NCBI RefSeq assembly: GCF_043555835.1
Contig: NZ_JBIGHV010000004.1
Coordinates: 584,557 to 648,556 of the forward strand
Source of the DNA: Pelomonas parva
Lineage (GTDB): Bacteria; Pseudomonadota; Gammaproteobacteria; Burkholderiales; Burkholderiaceae_C
Direction: 5' to 3'
Length of the DNA: 64,000 nt
In this document: positions 19,067 through 27,286 of the stretch, piece after piece
Numbering within the stretch: position 1 is the first letter of the stretch
Layout of the letters: every line of letters starts with the position of its first letter
Position numbers and translations under genes: made by a program
Notes under the pieces: generated by a model
What the model was told of the DNA's origin: nothing
Seen by the model: only the letters and a program-made list of their open reading frames with translations
The model's database searches: none

Positions 19067-19963
19067 CTAGTCGCGCCTGAAGAACTCTGCCGCCTCGGCC
19101 AGCACCACCTCGGGCGCCTCCTCGGCGATGTAGTGGCCGCTGTCCACGGCGCGGCCCGTGACGTTCTCGGCCGCCGCCTGCCAGAGCTTCAGCGGCTCGA
19201 AGCAGCGGCCGACGACGCCGTTGGCGCCCCACAGCACGCGCAGCGGCTGGGTGACGCGTTGGCCGGCGTCGCAGTCGGCACGGTCGTGGGCCAGGTCGAT
19301 GCCGGCACCGGCGCGGTAGTCGGCACAGATGGCCGCTGCGGTGCCGGGCTTGGCAATGCAGCGCTCGTACTCGGCCCAGGCGTCTGGCCCGAAGAAGCCG
19401 CCGCCCCGCCGGCCCATGCCGTCGCGCAAATAGGCCAGCGGGTCGGCCTCGATCAGGCGCTCCGGCAACGGCGCCGGCTGGATCAGGAAGAACCAGTGCC
19501 AGTAGGCCCGCGCGAAGGCCTCGGTCGTGCCCTCGTACATGGCCAGCGTGGGCGCGATGTCCAGCAGCATCAGCCGCGTGACGACTTGCGGGTGGTCCAG
19601 CGCCAGCCGGTGCGCGACACGGGCGCCTCGGTCATGGGCCAGCACGGCGAAGCGCTCGTGGCCCAGCGACTGCATCAGCGCCACCGCATCCAGCGCCATC
19701 TCGCGCTTGGCATAGGCCGCGCTGCCCTCGCCCGCCGCCGGCCGGTCGCTGTCGCCATAACCGCGCAAGTCCATCAACACGACGCGGCGGCTCTGCGCCA
19801 GCACGGGCGCCACGCGGTGCCACATCGCCATCGTCTGCGGGTGGCCGTGCAGCAGCAGCAGCGGCTGCCGGCCCGAATCCGCCGGGCCGCCCTGGCGGGC
19901 GAACAGCGTGACGCCGTCGCGCTGGATGGTCAGAGGTTGCAAGCCGTTCCACATGCCGCGCAT
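19067..19963 (-). CDS. Alpha/beta hydrolase, haloacetate dehalogenase-like
   Basis: A 298-residue alpha/beta-hydrolase. The oxyanion region is LLLHGHPQTMAMW and the nucleophile elbow reads LAHDRGARVAHRLALDHP, so the nucleophile is Asp followed by Arg, as in haloacetate (fluoroacetate) dehalogenases rather than Ser as in esterases. A catalytic His lies in DSGHYIAEEAPE. The halide-binding Trp and Tyr positions appear in AYWHWFFL. Substrate is inferred from these residues; epoxide hydrolases share the Asp nucleophile. Two close ATGs (19963 and 19954) are possible. It is 29 bases upstream of the metH fragment. Confidence 0.75.
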   Translation of the reverse strand: MRGMWNGLQPLTIQRDGVTLFARQGGPADSGRQPLLLLHGHPQTMAMWHRVAPVLAQSRRVVLMDLRGYGDSDRPAAGEGSAAYAKREMALDAVALMQSLGHERFAVLAHDRGARVAHRLALDHPQVVTRLMLLDIAPTLAMYEGTTEAFARAYWHWFFLIQPAPLPERLIEADPLAYLRDGMGRRGGGFFGPDAWAEYERCIAKPGTAAAICADYRAGAGIDLAHDRADCDAGQRVTQPLRVLWGANGVVGRCFEPLKLWQAAAENVTGRAVDSGHYIAEEAPEVVLAEAAEFFRRD

Positions 19964-20234
19964 TGTGGGCTGCGGGAACGCCGGGCCGGTTCCCGCGATG
20001 CTGCGCGCCCTGGTTTGGGAGGGCCTGCAAGGCGCGAAGCGCAGCCATGGCGCCGGCCATGGCGAGCATTTGCAACGCCGCAGGCTGCCCAAAGCAGGGA
20101 TGCGCTGCGCGCGAGGGACTGGCGCGGCGTTTCCCTCGATATAAGCTTTGGTTATGCCCCCTGCCCTCGCGCGCGCTTCGCACCCGGCCACGCACGCCGA
20201 ACAATCCCCTCGCCTGCACTCCCCTTCCGCCGTC

Positions 20235-21812
20235 ATGAAGACTCTTCTGCTGTCCGCCTCCCTCGCGCTGCTGACGCCGCTGGCCGCCCAGGCCCAAGGC
20301 AAGCCGCTGATCTACTGCGCCGACGCCAGCCCCGAGGGCTTCGACCCCGGCCTGTGGGACAGCGCCAGCACCAACATCGTCAGCGCACAGATGTTCGACG
20401 GGCTGCTGGGCTTCAAGCGGCCGACGACCGAGCTGACTCCCAAGCTGGCGACGAGCTACGAGATCTCGCCGGACGCCAAGACTTTCACGTTCAAGCTGCG
20501 CTCCGGCGTGAAGTTCCACAGCACGCCGTGGTTCAAGCCCTCGCGCGACTTCAACGCCGACGACGTGGTGTTCACGTTCAGCCGCTTCGTCGACCCGAAT
20601 CACCCGTTCAACAAGGCCTTCCCGGCCGTCTTCGTCTACCCGCAGAACCTGGGCCTGTCCAAGCTCATCGCCGGCATCGACAAGGTGGACGCACAGACGG
20701 TGCGTTTCCGCCTGCACCAGCCCAATGTCACCTTCATCGCCAACTTCGCCTTCGGCTGGGCCGGCATCCACTCCGCCGAGTACGCAGCCCAGCTGCTGAA
20801 GGCCGGCAAGGCCAGCCAGATCAATGTGCATCCGGTCGGCACCGGCCCGTTCCTGTTCAAGAGCTACGCCAAGGACGACGTGCTGCGCATGACGGCCAAC
20901 CCCGATTACTGGGGCGGCAAGCAGCCCACCACCAACCTCGTCTTCAGCATCAGCCGCGAGCCCAATGTGCGCGTGCAGAAGATCGCCGCCGGCGAATGCC
21001 ATGTGACGGCGGCGGTGCGCGACGTGGACATCGCGGGCCTGACCGGCAACGCCAACGTCAGCATCGAGAAGATCCAGGCGCTGAACATCTCCTACCTGGG
21101 CTTCAACCTGAAGAAGGCGCCCACCGACAAGCGCGAGGTGCGCGAGGCGCTGGACATCGCCATCGACCGCGACGCCATCTTCAAGGCGCTGTTCCCGCGT
21201 GGCGACGCGATGCAGGCCGTCAGCGCCTTCCCGCCCGCCATCCCGGGCTACAACAAGAAGCTGAAGAACGAGTTCGACCCGGCCAAGGCCAAGGCGCTGC
21301 TGGCCAAGGCGGGCTTTCCGAACGGCTTCGAGATCGACCTCTGGGCCCTGCCCGTACAGCGGCCCACCAACCCCAACGGCCAGCTGATGGCCCAGCTCAT
21401 CCAGCAGGACTGGGCCAAGATCGGCGTCAAGGCCAGCATCAAGACCTTCGAGTGGGGCGAGTACCTCAAGCGCGCCAACAACGGCGAGCACAACGTCTAC
21501 ATGAGCGGCTGGAGCGGCGAGACCGGCGACGCCGACGACTTCCTGACGCCCAACCTCAGCTGCGCGGCCAACAAGAGCGGCATCAAGTTCTGCAACGCCG
21601 AGTTCGAGAAGCTCATCGACGAGGCCCGCGCCACGCCCGACCAGAAGAAGCGCATCGCGCTCTACGAGAAGGCCCAGGAGATCTTCAAGCGCGAGCGGCC
21701 GTGGATCACGATGGCACATTCGACGGTCTACATCCCGGTGCGCAAGGACGTGGTGGGGTTCAAGATGGCGCCGAATGGCAGCGTCGACTTCGAAGGCGTT
21801 TACCGTAAATGA
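20235..21812 (+). CDS. Periplasmic peptide-binding protein (DppA-like)
   Basis: A 525-residue solute-binding protein with a Sec signal peptide (1-20, ending AAQAQG). The family 5 pattern is clear: LIYCADASPEGFDPGLWDS, AQMFDGLLGFK, then VGTGPFLFKSYAKDD and ALDIAIDRDAIFKALFP. It most resembles dipeptide-binding DppA. No permease or ATPase genes follow; instead a LysR regulator and a D-Ala-D-Ala dipeptidase overlap, so its ligand may be D-Ala-D-Ala or murein peptides, imported by a permease encoded elsewhere. The ATG at 20235 starts the signal peptide. Confidence 0.85.
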   Translation: MKTLLLSASLALLTPLAAQAQGKPLIYCADASPEGFDPGLWDSASTNIVSAQMFDGLLGFKRPTTELTPKLATSYEISPDAKTFTFKLRSGVKFHSTPWFKPSRDFNADDVVFTFSRFVDPNHPFNKAFPAVFVYPQNLGLSKLIAGIDKVDAQTVRFRLHQPNVTFIANFAFGWAGIHSAEYAAQLLKAGKASQINVHPVGTGPFLFKSYAKDDVLRMTANPDYWGGKQPTTNLVFSISREPNVRVQKIAAGECHVTAAVRDVDIAGLTGNANVSIEKIQALNISYLGFNLKKAPTDKREVREALDIAIDRDAIFKALFPRGDAMQAVSAFPPAIPGYNKKLKNEFDPAKAKALLAKAGFPNGFEIDLWALPVQRPTNPNGQLMAQLIQQDWAKIGVKASIKTFEWGEYLKRANNGEHNVYMSGWSGETGDADDFLTPNLSCAANKSGIKFCNAEFEKLIDEARATPDQKKRIALYEKAQEIFKRERPWITMAHSTVYIPVRKDVVGFKMAPNGSVDFEGVYRK

Positions 21813-22708
21813 GGCTTCGCCATATAGAGGTCTTCCACGCCATCATGCAGGCCGGCACCATCAGCGGTGCCGCGCAGCTGCTGCACATCTCGCAGCCCGC
21901 CGTCACCAAGGTCTTGCAGCACTGCGAGCTGCAACTGGGCATGGCGCTGTTCGACCGCGTGCGCGGCAAGCTCTACCCGACGCCCGAGGCGCAGCGCCTG
22001 TTTGTCGAGATCGACAAGCTCAACCGCGACCTCGTCGGCATCCGCCGCCTGGCCGCCAACCTGAAGAGCGGCGAGGCCGAGCAGGTGCGGCTGGTCGCCA
22101 CACCGGCGCTGGCCACAGCCATCGTGCCGGCGGCGATGACGCCCTGGTGCAAGGCCTTCCCGCAGGCGAGCTGCTCGCTGGCCACGCACCACACGCGCGA
22201 GATCGTCTCGGCGCTGCTGCTCGGCGAGGCGGACCTGGCGCTGTCGCTGCAGGACCCGCGCCACCCCGGCATCAAGGCCGAGGTCATCGCCAGCGGCGCG
22301 ATGGTGGCGCTGTGCCCGCTGGGCAGCCCGGAGGCTGAAGGTGAGGGCCCGCTCGGCCTGGCCGACATCCGCACCGAGATCGTCGGCCTGCAGAGCGACG
22401 ACCCGCTGGCCGGCCTGCTCCACCACGCGGGCGAGGCGCTCGGCCAGCCGCTCGCGAGCCGCATCACCGTGCAGACCTACCAGCTCGCGCGCGCGCTGGT
22501 GGAAGCCGGTGTCGGCATGACGCTGGTGGACCCATTCACCGCCGCCAGCGCCGACCTCGCCAAGGTGCGCGTGCGCCCGCTGGCACCGCAGGTCGCCGTG
22601 CACCTCTACCTGCTCAGCGCCGCCAGCGCGCCGCTGGGCCAGGCGTCGCGGCGACTCGTCAAGTTCATCACTGCGGCTGCGCACGCCCACCTCGCGAGGC
22701 TGCCGTGA
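21809..22708 (+). CDS. LysR-family transcriptional regulator
   Basis: A 299-residue LysR protein. The winged helix-turn-helix spans residues 1-60 (RHIEVFHAIMQAGTISGAAQLLHISQPAVTKVLQHCE), followed by a two-lobed effector domain. The start overlaps the dppA-like stop (ATGA), and its stop overlaps the dipeptidase start (GTGA), so all three are co-translated. It probably senses a peptide or D-amino acid and controls this or a linked operon. Confidence 0.9.
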   Translation: MRLRHIEVFHAIMQAGTISGAAQLLHISQPAVTKVLQHCELQLGMALFDRVRGKLYPTPEAQRLFVEIDKLNRDLVGIRRLAANLKSGEAEQVRLVATPALATAIVPAAMTPWCKAFPQASCSLATHHTREIVSALLLGEADLALSLQDPRHPGIKAEVIASGAMVALCPLGSPEAEGEGPLGLADIRTEIVGLQSDDPLAGLLHHAGEALGQPLASRITVQTYQLARALVEAGVGMTLVDPFTAASADLAKVRVRPLAPQVAVHLYLLSAASAPLGQASRRLVKFITAAAHAHLARLP

Positions 22709-23310
22709 TCGCCATCGAAGACATCGCCAGTCATCCCGATTTCCGACCGCTGGCCAGCCTGCAACACGGCATAGCCACCGACCTGCGCTACGCGACCGCC
22801 GACAACTTCGTCGGCCACTCCGTCTACGCCGGCATCGACTGCGCCTGGCTGCGCCGCGAGGCTGCGGACGCGCTGGAGCATGCCGCCGCCTGGCTGCAAG
22901 AACGCCGCCGCGGCTACCGACTGCTGGTGCTGGACGCGCTGCGCCCGCAGCGCGTCCAGCAGCGCCTGTGGGACGAGCTGCAGGGCACGCCGCTGACGAT
23001 GTACCTCGCCCACCCCGAGCGCGGCTCCATCCACAGCTTCGGCATGGCGGTGGACATCACGCTGCTGGACCCGGCCGGCCGCGAGGTCGACATGGGGTCA
23101 GGTTTTGACGAGATGACGCTGGCCTCCCACCCCGACCACGAGGCCGAGCACCTGGCGCTGGGCGCGCTGACGCCGCAACACCTCGTCGAGCGCGGCTGGC
23201 TGCGCGCGGCGATGCGCGAGGCAGGGTTCCACGGCATTGCCACCGAGTGGTGGCACTTCGACTTCGGCGACCGCGTGGCGGTCAGGCGGGATTTGCCGAG
23301 GGTGCTGTAG
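22705..23310 (+). CDS. D-alanyl-D-alanine dipeptidase (VanX/DdpX family)
   Basis: A 201-residue zinc dipeptidase. The zinc motif SxHxxGxAxD appears as SIHSFGMAVD, with a second His in TEWWHFDFG; the Glu before WWH is the catalytic base. It hydrolyses D-Ala-D-Ala, which in non-resistant Gram-negative bacteria serves to use cell-wall dipeptides as nutrient. It starts at GTG 22705 overlapping the LysR stop. No VanH/VanA genes are present, so a role in glycopeptide resistance is unlikely. Its TAG stop is part of the palindromic repeat that follows. Confidence 0.85.
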   Translation: MIAIEDIASHPDFRPLASLQHGIATDLRYATADNFVGHSVYAGIDCAWLRREAADALEHAAAWLQERRRGYRLLVLDALRPQRVQQRLWDELQGTPLTMYLAHPERGSIHSFGMAVDITLLDPAGREVDMGSGFDEMTLASHPDHEAEHLALGALTPQHLVERGWLRAAMREAGFHGIATEWWHFDFGDRVAVRRDLPRVL

Positions 23311-23398
23311 GGCGGGTCATGACCCGCTGTTTAGGTGCGGGATCGGGAACCAGGTGGCGGGTTGTCGCCCACGAACGGCGGGTCGCGACCCGCCCTAC
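23307..23398. repeat. 92-bp palindromic repeat element (REP/MITE-like)
   Basis: The element is bounded by perfect 12-bp inverted ends, GTAGGGCGGGTC (23307-23318) and its complement (23387-23398). Inside the ends lie a perfect 16-bp palindrome (23312-23327) and a perfect 18-bp palindrome (23377-23394). The terminal TAG of each end is the stop codon of the flanking gene: the dipeptidase on the plus strand and the VOC protein on the minus strand. The hairpins may act as a two-way terminator. It carries no gene. Confidence 0.75.
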
Positions 23399-23787
23399 CC
23401 GGGCTGGTGACAAGCCACGCACAGCTTGTTGCCATCCGGGTCGCGGAAGTAGGCGCCGTAGTAGTGGGCGTGGTACTCGGGCCGCAGGCCAGGCGGGCCT
23501 TCGCAGCTGCCGCCTTGGGCCAGGGCCAGCGCATGGACCTCGTCCACCTGGGCCCGCGAGCGCGCGAGAAATGCCACCATCTGGCCATTGCCCGGCTGGT
23601 GCGGCTGCTGGTTGAAGGGCTGGCCGATCAGGAACAGCGGCCGAGGGTCGGGCGACGACTGCCAGCCGGCCCACGGCCGCTCGTCGTTCTGGAAACGGAA
23701 CTGGACGTCCAGCGCGTCGAGCACGGGCTTGTAGAACTTCAAGGCGCGCTCGAAGTCGGAGACGCCGACCATGATGTGTGAGAACAC
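23395..23787 (-). CDS. VOC (glyoxalase-like) family protein
   Basis: A 130-residue protein of the vicinal oxygen chelate fold: FSHIMVGVSDFERALKFYKPVLDAL at the start and YYGAYFRDPDGNKLCVACH at the end, which is the usual metal-site strand (Glu often there is replaced, His near the start is kept). It could be a glyoxalase, dioxygenase or resistance-type protein; substrate unknown. The start is GTG at 23787, chosen because the domain begins there; upstream sequence in frame is unlike protein. The stop lies in the repeat element. Confidence 0.75.
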   Translation of the reverse strand: MFSHIMVGVSDFERALKFYKPVLDALDVQFRFQNDERPWAGWQSSPDPRPLFLIGQPFNQQPHQPGNGQMVAFLARSRAQVDEVHALALAQGGSCEGPPGLRPEYHAHYYGAYFRDPDGNKLCVACHQPG

Positions 23788-23839
23788 GGAATGCCTGCCT
23801 TCTCGGGATGGGGGACAAGCGTAGCCGGCGGACCGCGCC

Positions 23840-24112
23840 CTACACGGCGGCCCATTCCGACTGCGTGATGCCGAATGCCTGCTCTGCGCAGGCAAGCGCC
23901 TCTTGCACGGTCTCATGCCACGAATCTGCGGCATAGCGCCCATCCAAGGATTGGTAGACCAGCAGGAAGTTCTTGCGGCCATCGTCGGTGACCTCGAATC
24001 GAAACTCGATCTCGAGCGCGTTGTCGTCATCAGGATCGGCCGGGGACCAGCCGCTGTTCGGATGCTCGAGGATGCGCACGACCCGTCGCGCGACGGTTGC
24101 ATAGGTTTTCAT
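23840..24112 (-). CDS. Hypothetical small protein
   Basis: A 90-residue acidic protein starting MKTYATVARRVVRILEHPN. It has an alternating strand pattern (LEIEFRFEVTDDGRKNFLLVYQSLDG) and a helical end (ETVQEALACAEQAFG). It looks like a real small globular protein from composition and length, but I do not recognise its family. It lies 52 bases upstream of the VOC gene on the same strand. Confidence 0.5.
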   Translation of the reverse strand: MKTYATVARRVVRILEHPNSGWSPADPDDDNALEIEFRFEVTDDGRKNFLLVYQSLDGRYAADSWHETVQEALACAEQAFGITQSEWAAV

Positions 24113-24196
24113 TGTTGAATCGCCTCACTTGTCTTTGTCGACAGCCGCCGCCGGATGAAGCCGGAGCGACCGTCGCGTGCATTTGATGGGCCGTGA

Positions 24197-24457
24197 CTAT
24201 GCCCAGGCGATCAGCCCCACGGCCAGCGCGACGTAGAAAGCCAGCCCAGTCAGCAACAGGCCTACCCGCGTGATGACGCGTCGGCCGTCACGCCTGAACG
24301 AGAGCGCGCCGGCCATGCCGTGGACGCGGCCTTCGCGGGCGCCGAGTTGCTCGCCACGCCAGCGCCCGAAACTGGCCAGCGAGACGACCGCACGGCCAGT
24401 GCCAATCAGCAGCAGCTCGACCACAAGCCATGCCGCAAAGATCAACAGTTCATCCAT
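24197..24457 (-). CDS. Small membrane protein
   Basis: An 86-residue protein with two hydrophobic segments (about 4-22, LLIFAAWLVVELLLIGTG, and 63-84, VGLLLTGLAFYVALAVGLIAW) joined by a basic, Arg-rich loop. Family unknown. It follows the C13 peptidase gene by 12 bases on the same strand and is probably co-transcribed. Confidence 0.6.
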   Translation of the reverse strand: MDELLIFAAWLVVELLLIGTGRAVVSLASFGRWRGEQLGAREGRVHGMAGALSFRRDGRRVITRVGLLLTGLAFYVALAVGLIAWA

Positions 24458-24469
24458 GCGACGCCTGCC

Positions 24470-25939
24470 TCAACGCTTGCCCAGCTCGGCTTCCAGCCGA
24501 TCCAGCACGCGCCGCACGCCTGCCCCCTCGCTGATCTGCGGATTCGAGTACCCGTCGCTCTTGCCCGCCTCCTGCTCCCGCACCGCGATGACCTTGCGCG
24601 CCGCCGCGTGCGCCTCGGCGAAGGACCAGGTCTTGCGCAACTCCTCCTCGTACATCGCCCGGCCAAAGAAGGTCAGCTCGGACAGCTTGCCGCAGCCGTA
24701 GGAGGTGTGGTCGGCGTCGGCCGCCGTCATGACCAGCGTGCCGTCGTCGGCCAGCGGCGGTATCCAACTGCCGGAGTAGCAGGCAGACACCGACACCACG
24801 CGCCAGCGCACGCCGGCTTCGTCCAGCCAGCGCTTCAGCAGCTCGGGCGTCATTGGCCCGGTCTGCATGGGCGAGGTGTCCGCCGCCAGCTTGCCGTCGG
24901 CGCCGCCGTGCGACGTGAGGTGCAGGAAGAGCACATCGCGCTCGCGGTCCATGACCGTCGCGATGTGGGCGATGGCCTTGCGCAGGTGCAGCGGCGTGGC
25001 CCATGGCAGCGTCGTCACGGTGGCGGGGTTCACCACCAGTTCCACCAGCCGGCCGTCGGCGCCAAAGCGCTCGCGCATCGTCTTCGCGACAACGGCGCTC
25101 TCGCGCATGAAGACGTCCTCGGACGCATAGGGCGCGTAGGTCAGCGCGTAGACGTTGACGCGGCCGGGCGCGGGGGGCTGCAGGCCGGCGAGTGCCCGGG
25201 CCAGCAGTTGCGGCTGCGCGTCGACGACCTCGTCGGTCAACGGCAGGCCGGCCCAGGCGTCCGGGTCGGGCGCCGGCTCGGACCACCAGAACGTCGTCGG
25301 CGCGAGCCAGCTGGAAATGGCCAGCGCCAGCGGCATCACCAGCAGGACGGCGACGCGCGCCAGCCCGCCCGCCGCGAAGCGCCACAGCAACGCGATCTGC
25401 GCGAACCCAAGCCAGGCGATGCTGAGCAGCCAGGACGCCCAGTACACGCTCTCCGGCCACGCATCCACCGGGCCCAGCGCCGCGCTCAGCGCCAGCACGG
25501 CGGCGCCGTCGACCCAGGCCAGCAGCAGGCCGGCGCTCCAGGCCAGTGCCAGCAGCGTGGCCGCTGTGGGCGCGGGGGGCTCGGTGGTGCGGGCGGACCT
25601 GGCCACGATCCAGCAGAGCCAGGCCATCAGCGCAAAGTCCGTCCAGCCGTGCAGGAAGCTGCGCCACAGCAGCGTCGGGCTGCCCTCCGTCACCATGCGC
25701 TGCACGGCGACAGCGCTCAGCAGCAGCGCCGCGGCCAACACCGCCAGCGTCAGCGGCCGCGCCTCCAGGCCCTGCCAGCGCGGCGCGCGCAAGGTCAGCA
25801 CCCGTGCGCCTTCGCGCAGCCAGGCCAGTCCGCCCGTCGTCGCGGTCGCTGTCGTCACCGTTGTCGCTTCGCTTGCGAACTCGGGCGGCACCTGCGGCAA
25901 GTCTGCCGGCAGTCCTGGCGCCTGTTCTTCCACATCCAT
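24470..25939 (-). CDS. Membrane-anchored C13 (caspase-like) peptidase
   Basis: A 489-residue protein. After a soluble N-terminus of about 60 residues come about five to six membrane segments (roughly 65-225). The C-terminal 240 residues form a caspase-hemoglobinase fold: strand DVLFLHLTSHGGAD with the catalytic His, and VVSVSACYSGSW with the catalytic Cys. The His-Gly and Ala-Cys-Tyr-Ser-Gly contexts fit peptidase family C13 (legumain-like), known in bacteria mainly as uncharacterised membrane proteins. The catalytic domain probably faces the periplasm or cytoplasm depending on the segment count, which I cannot settle. It lies between a DUF1653 gene and a small membrane protein in one apparent operon. 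Confidence 0.8.
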   Translation of the reverse strand: MDVEEQAPGLPADLPQVPPEFASEATTVTTATATTGGLAWLREGARVLTLRAPRWQGLEARPLTLAVLAAALLLSAVAVQRMVTEGSPTLLWRSFLHGWTDFALMAWLCWIVARSARTTEPPAPTAATLLALAWSAGLLLAWVDGAAVLALSAALGPVDAWPESVYWASWLLSIAWLGFAQIALLWRFAAGGLARVAVLLVMPLALAISSWLAPTTFWWSEPAPDPDAWAGLPLTDEVVDAQPQLLARALAGLQPPAPGRVNVYALTYAPYASEDVFMRESAVVAKTMRERFGADGRLVELVVNPATVTTLPWATPLHLRKAIAHIATVMDRERDVLFLHLTSHGGADGKLAADTSPMQTGPMTPELLKRWLDEAGVRWRVVSVSACYSGSWIPPLADDGTLVMTAADADHTSYGCGKLSELTFFGRAMYEEELRKTWSFAEAHAAARKVIAVREQEAGKSDGYSNPQISEGAGVRRVLDRLEAELGKR

Positions 25940-25952
25940 TCTTCAGCCCTCC

Positions 25953-26189
25953 CTAGCCAGCGATGCGCTCGAAGCGCTTGCGCACGACGCCGTCCACCTC
26001 CAGCGTGCCCGTGAACATGTCGAACGGCCGCACCCACCAGCCGCTGTCGTTGTACAGCGGCCGGTAGACGACCAGCGCCTCCAGCGTCTCGCTGTGGCGG
26101 GCCACGCCCATCACTTCGTAGTCGAGGCCCTTGTAATGCCGGTAGCGGCCAGGGGCGATGGCGGGCAGGGGCGGCAGGTCGTTGCTCAT
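25953..26189 (-). CDS. DUF1653 family protein
   Basis: A 78-residue protein matching the DUF1653 pattern: APGRYRHYKGLDYEVMGVARHSET, then LVVYRPLYNDSGWWVRPFDMFTG. These are small beta-rich proteins of unknown role. It is 13 bases upstream of the C13 peptidase gene and the likely first gene of that operon. The start at 26189 gives MSNDLPPL; it is divergent from the LD-carboxypeptidase gene. Confidence 0.8.
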   Translation of the reverse strand: MSNDLPPLPAIAPGRYRHYKGLDYEVMGVARHSETLEALVVYRPLYNDSGWWVRPFDMFTGTLEVDGVVRKRFERIAG

Positions 26190-26220
26190 GCGCGCATTGG
26201 ACCTCAGCGACACTGGCGCG

Positions 26221-27264
26221 ATGAACGCGATGCACGCTTCCCGCCGCCAACTCCTGCAGTTCAGCGCCGCCGCCACAGGCCTGCTGGCTGCAGCACCTCC
26301 CGCCCATGCTTCCGGCGCCGTGCTGGCGCCCCGGCTGCGGCCGGGCGACAAGCTGGGCCTGGTCAGCCCGGCCAATGCCACCTTCGAGCGCGAGCCTTTG
26401 AAGATCGCCATCGAGTCGCTGCAGGCGCTGGGCTTCAAGGTCAAGCCGGGCACCCACGTCGCCGCCCGGCGCGGGCCGTTTGCCGGCACCGACGCACAGC
26501 GCGCCGCCGACGTGAACGCGATGTTCGCGGACGACTCGGTCGCCGGCATCCTCGCGCTGACCGGCGGCTCGGGTTGCAACCGCATCGTCGACAAGCTCGA
26601 CTACGACCTCATCCGCCGCAAGCCCAAGTTCTTCGGCGGCTTCAGCGACCTGACCAGCCTCGTCAACGCCATCCACCGCCAGACCGGCCTCGTCACCTTC
26701 CACAGCCCCGTGGCCGGCTCGGAGTGGAACGACTACTCGGTGCAGAGCTTCAGGTCGGTCGCGATGAATGCCGAGGCGGCCGTGCTGCGCAACCCGGTCG
26801 TCAAGCCGGCGGACGACCTCGTCGCCCGCGAGGAGCGCATCGCCACCATCCGCCCCGGCCGCGCGCAGGGCCGGCTGGTGGGCGGCAACCTGACCGTGCT
26901 CGCCTCGCTGGCCGGCACGCCCTACTTCCCGGACTGCCGGGGCGCCATCCTCTTTCTGGAAGATATCAACGAGTACATCTACCGCATCGACCGCTGCCTC
27001 TCCACGCTGCGCCTGACCGGCGCGTTAGGCCAGCTGACGGGCGTGGTGCTGGGCCGCTTCACGAAGTGCGAGCCTGGCGACGGCTATGGCAGCCTGACGC
27101 TGGACGAGGTGTTCGACGACTACTTCCTGCCGCTGGGCGTGCCGGTCTTCCGCGGCGCGGCCATCGGCCACATCCGGCGCAAGCTGACGGTGCCGGTGGG
27201 GGCTGTTGCCGAGATGGATGGGGACGCAGGGACGATCCGGCTGCTGGCCCCTGCCGTCGCATGA
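26221..27264 (+). CDS. LD-carboxypeptidase (peptidase S66)
   Basis: A 347-residue protein of the LdcA/MccF family, which removes the terminal D-Ala from murein tetrapeptides. The N-terminus SRRQLLQFSAAATG is a twin-arginine type signal ending near AHAS, suggesting export, whereas E. coli LdcA is cytoplasmic. The catalytic Ser is in FGGFSDLTSL, and the Glu and His of the triad fit LEDINEY and AIGHIRRK. It starts 31 bases from the divergent DUF1653 gene. Substrate could also be another peptide, as in MccF. Confidence 0.85.
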   Translation: MNAMHASRRQLLQFSAAATGLLAAAPPAHASGAVLAPRLRPGDKLGLVSPANATFEREPLKIAIESLQALGFKVKPGTHVAARRGPFAGTDAQRAADVNAMFADDSVAGILALTGGSGCNRIVDKLDYDLIRRKPKFFGGFSDLTSLVNAIHRQTGLVTFHSPVAGSEWNDYSVQSFRSVAMNAEAAVLRNPVVKPADDLVAREERIATIRPGRAQGRLVGGNLTVLASLAGTPYFPDCRGAILFLEDINEYIYRIDRCLSTLRLTGALGQLTGVVLGRFTKCEPGDGYGSLTLDEVFDDYFLPLGVPVFRGAAIGHIRRKLTVPVGAVAEMDGDAGTIRLLAPAVA

Positions 27265-27286
27265 GCCCGCCTGACCGCCAAGACCC

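Noticed and set aside
22705..23310. Glycopeptide-resistance gene vanX
   Set aside because: No vanH or vanA neighbours; the LysR and binding-protein context fits dipeptide use.
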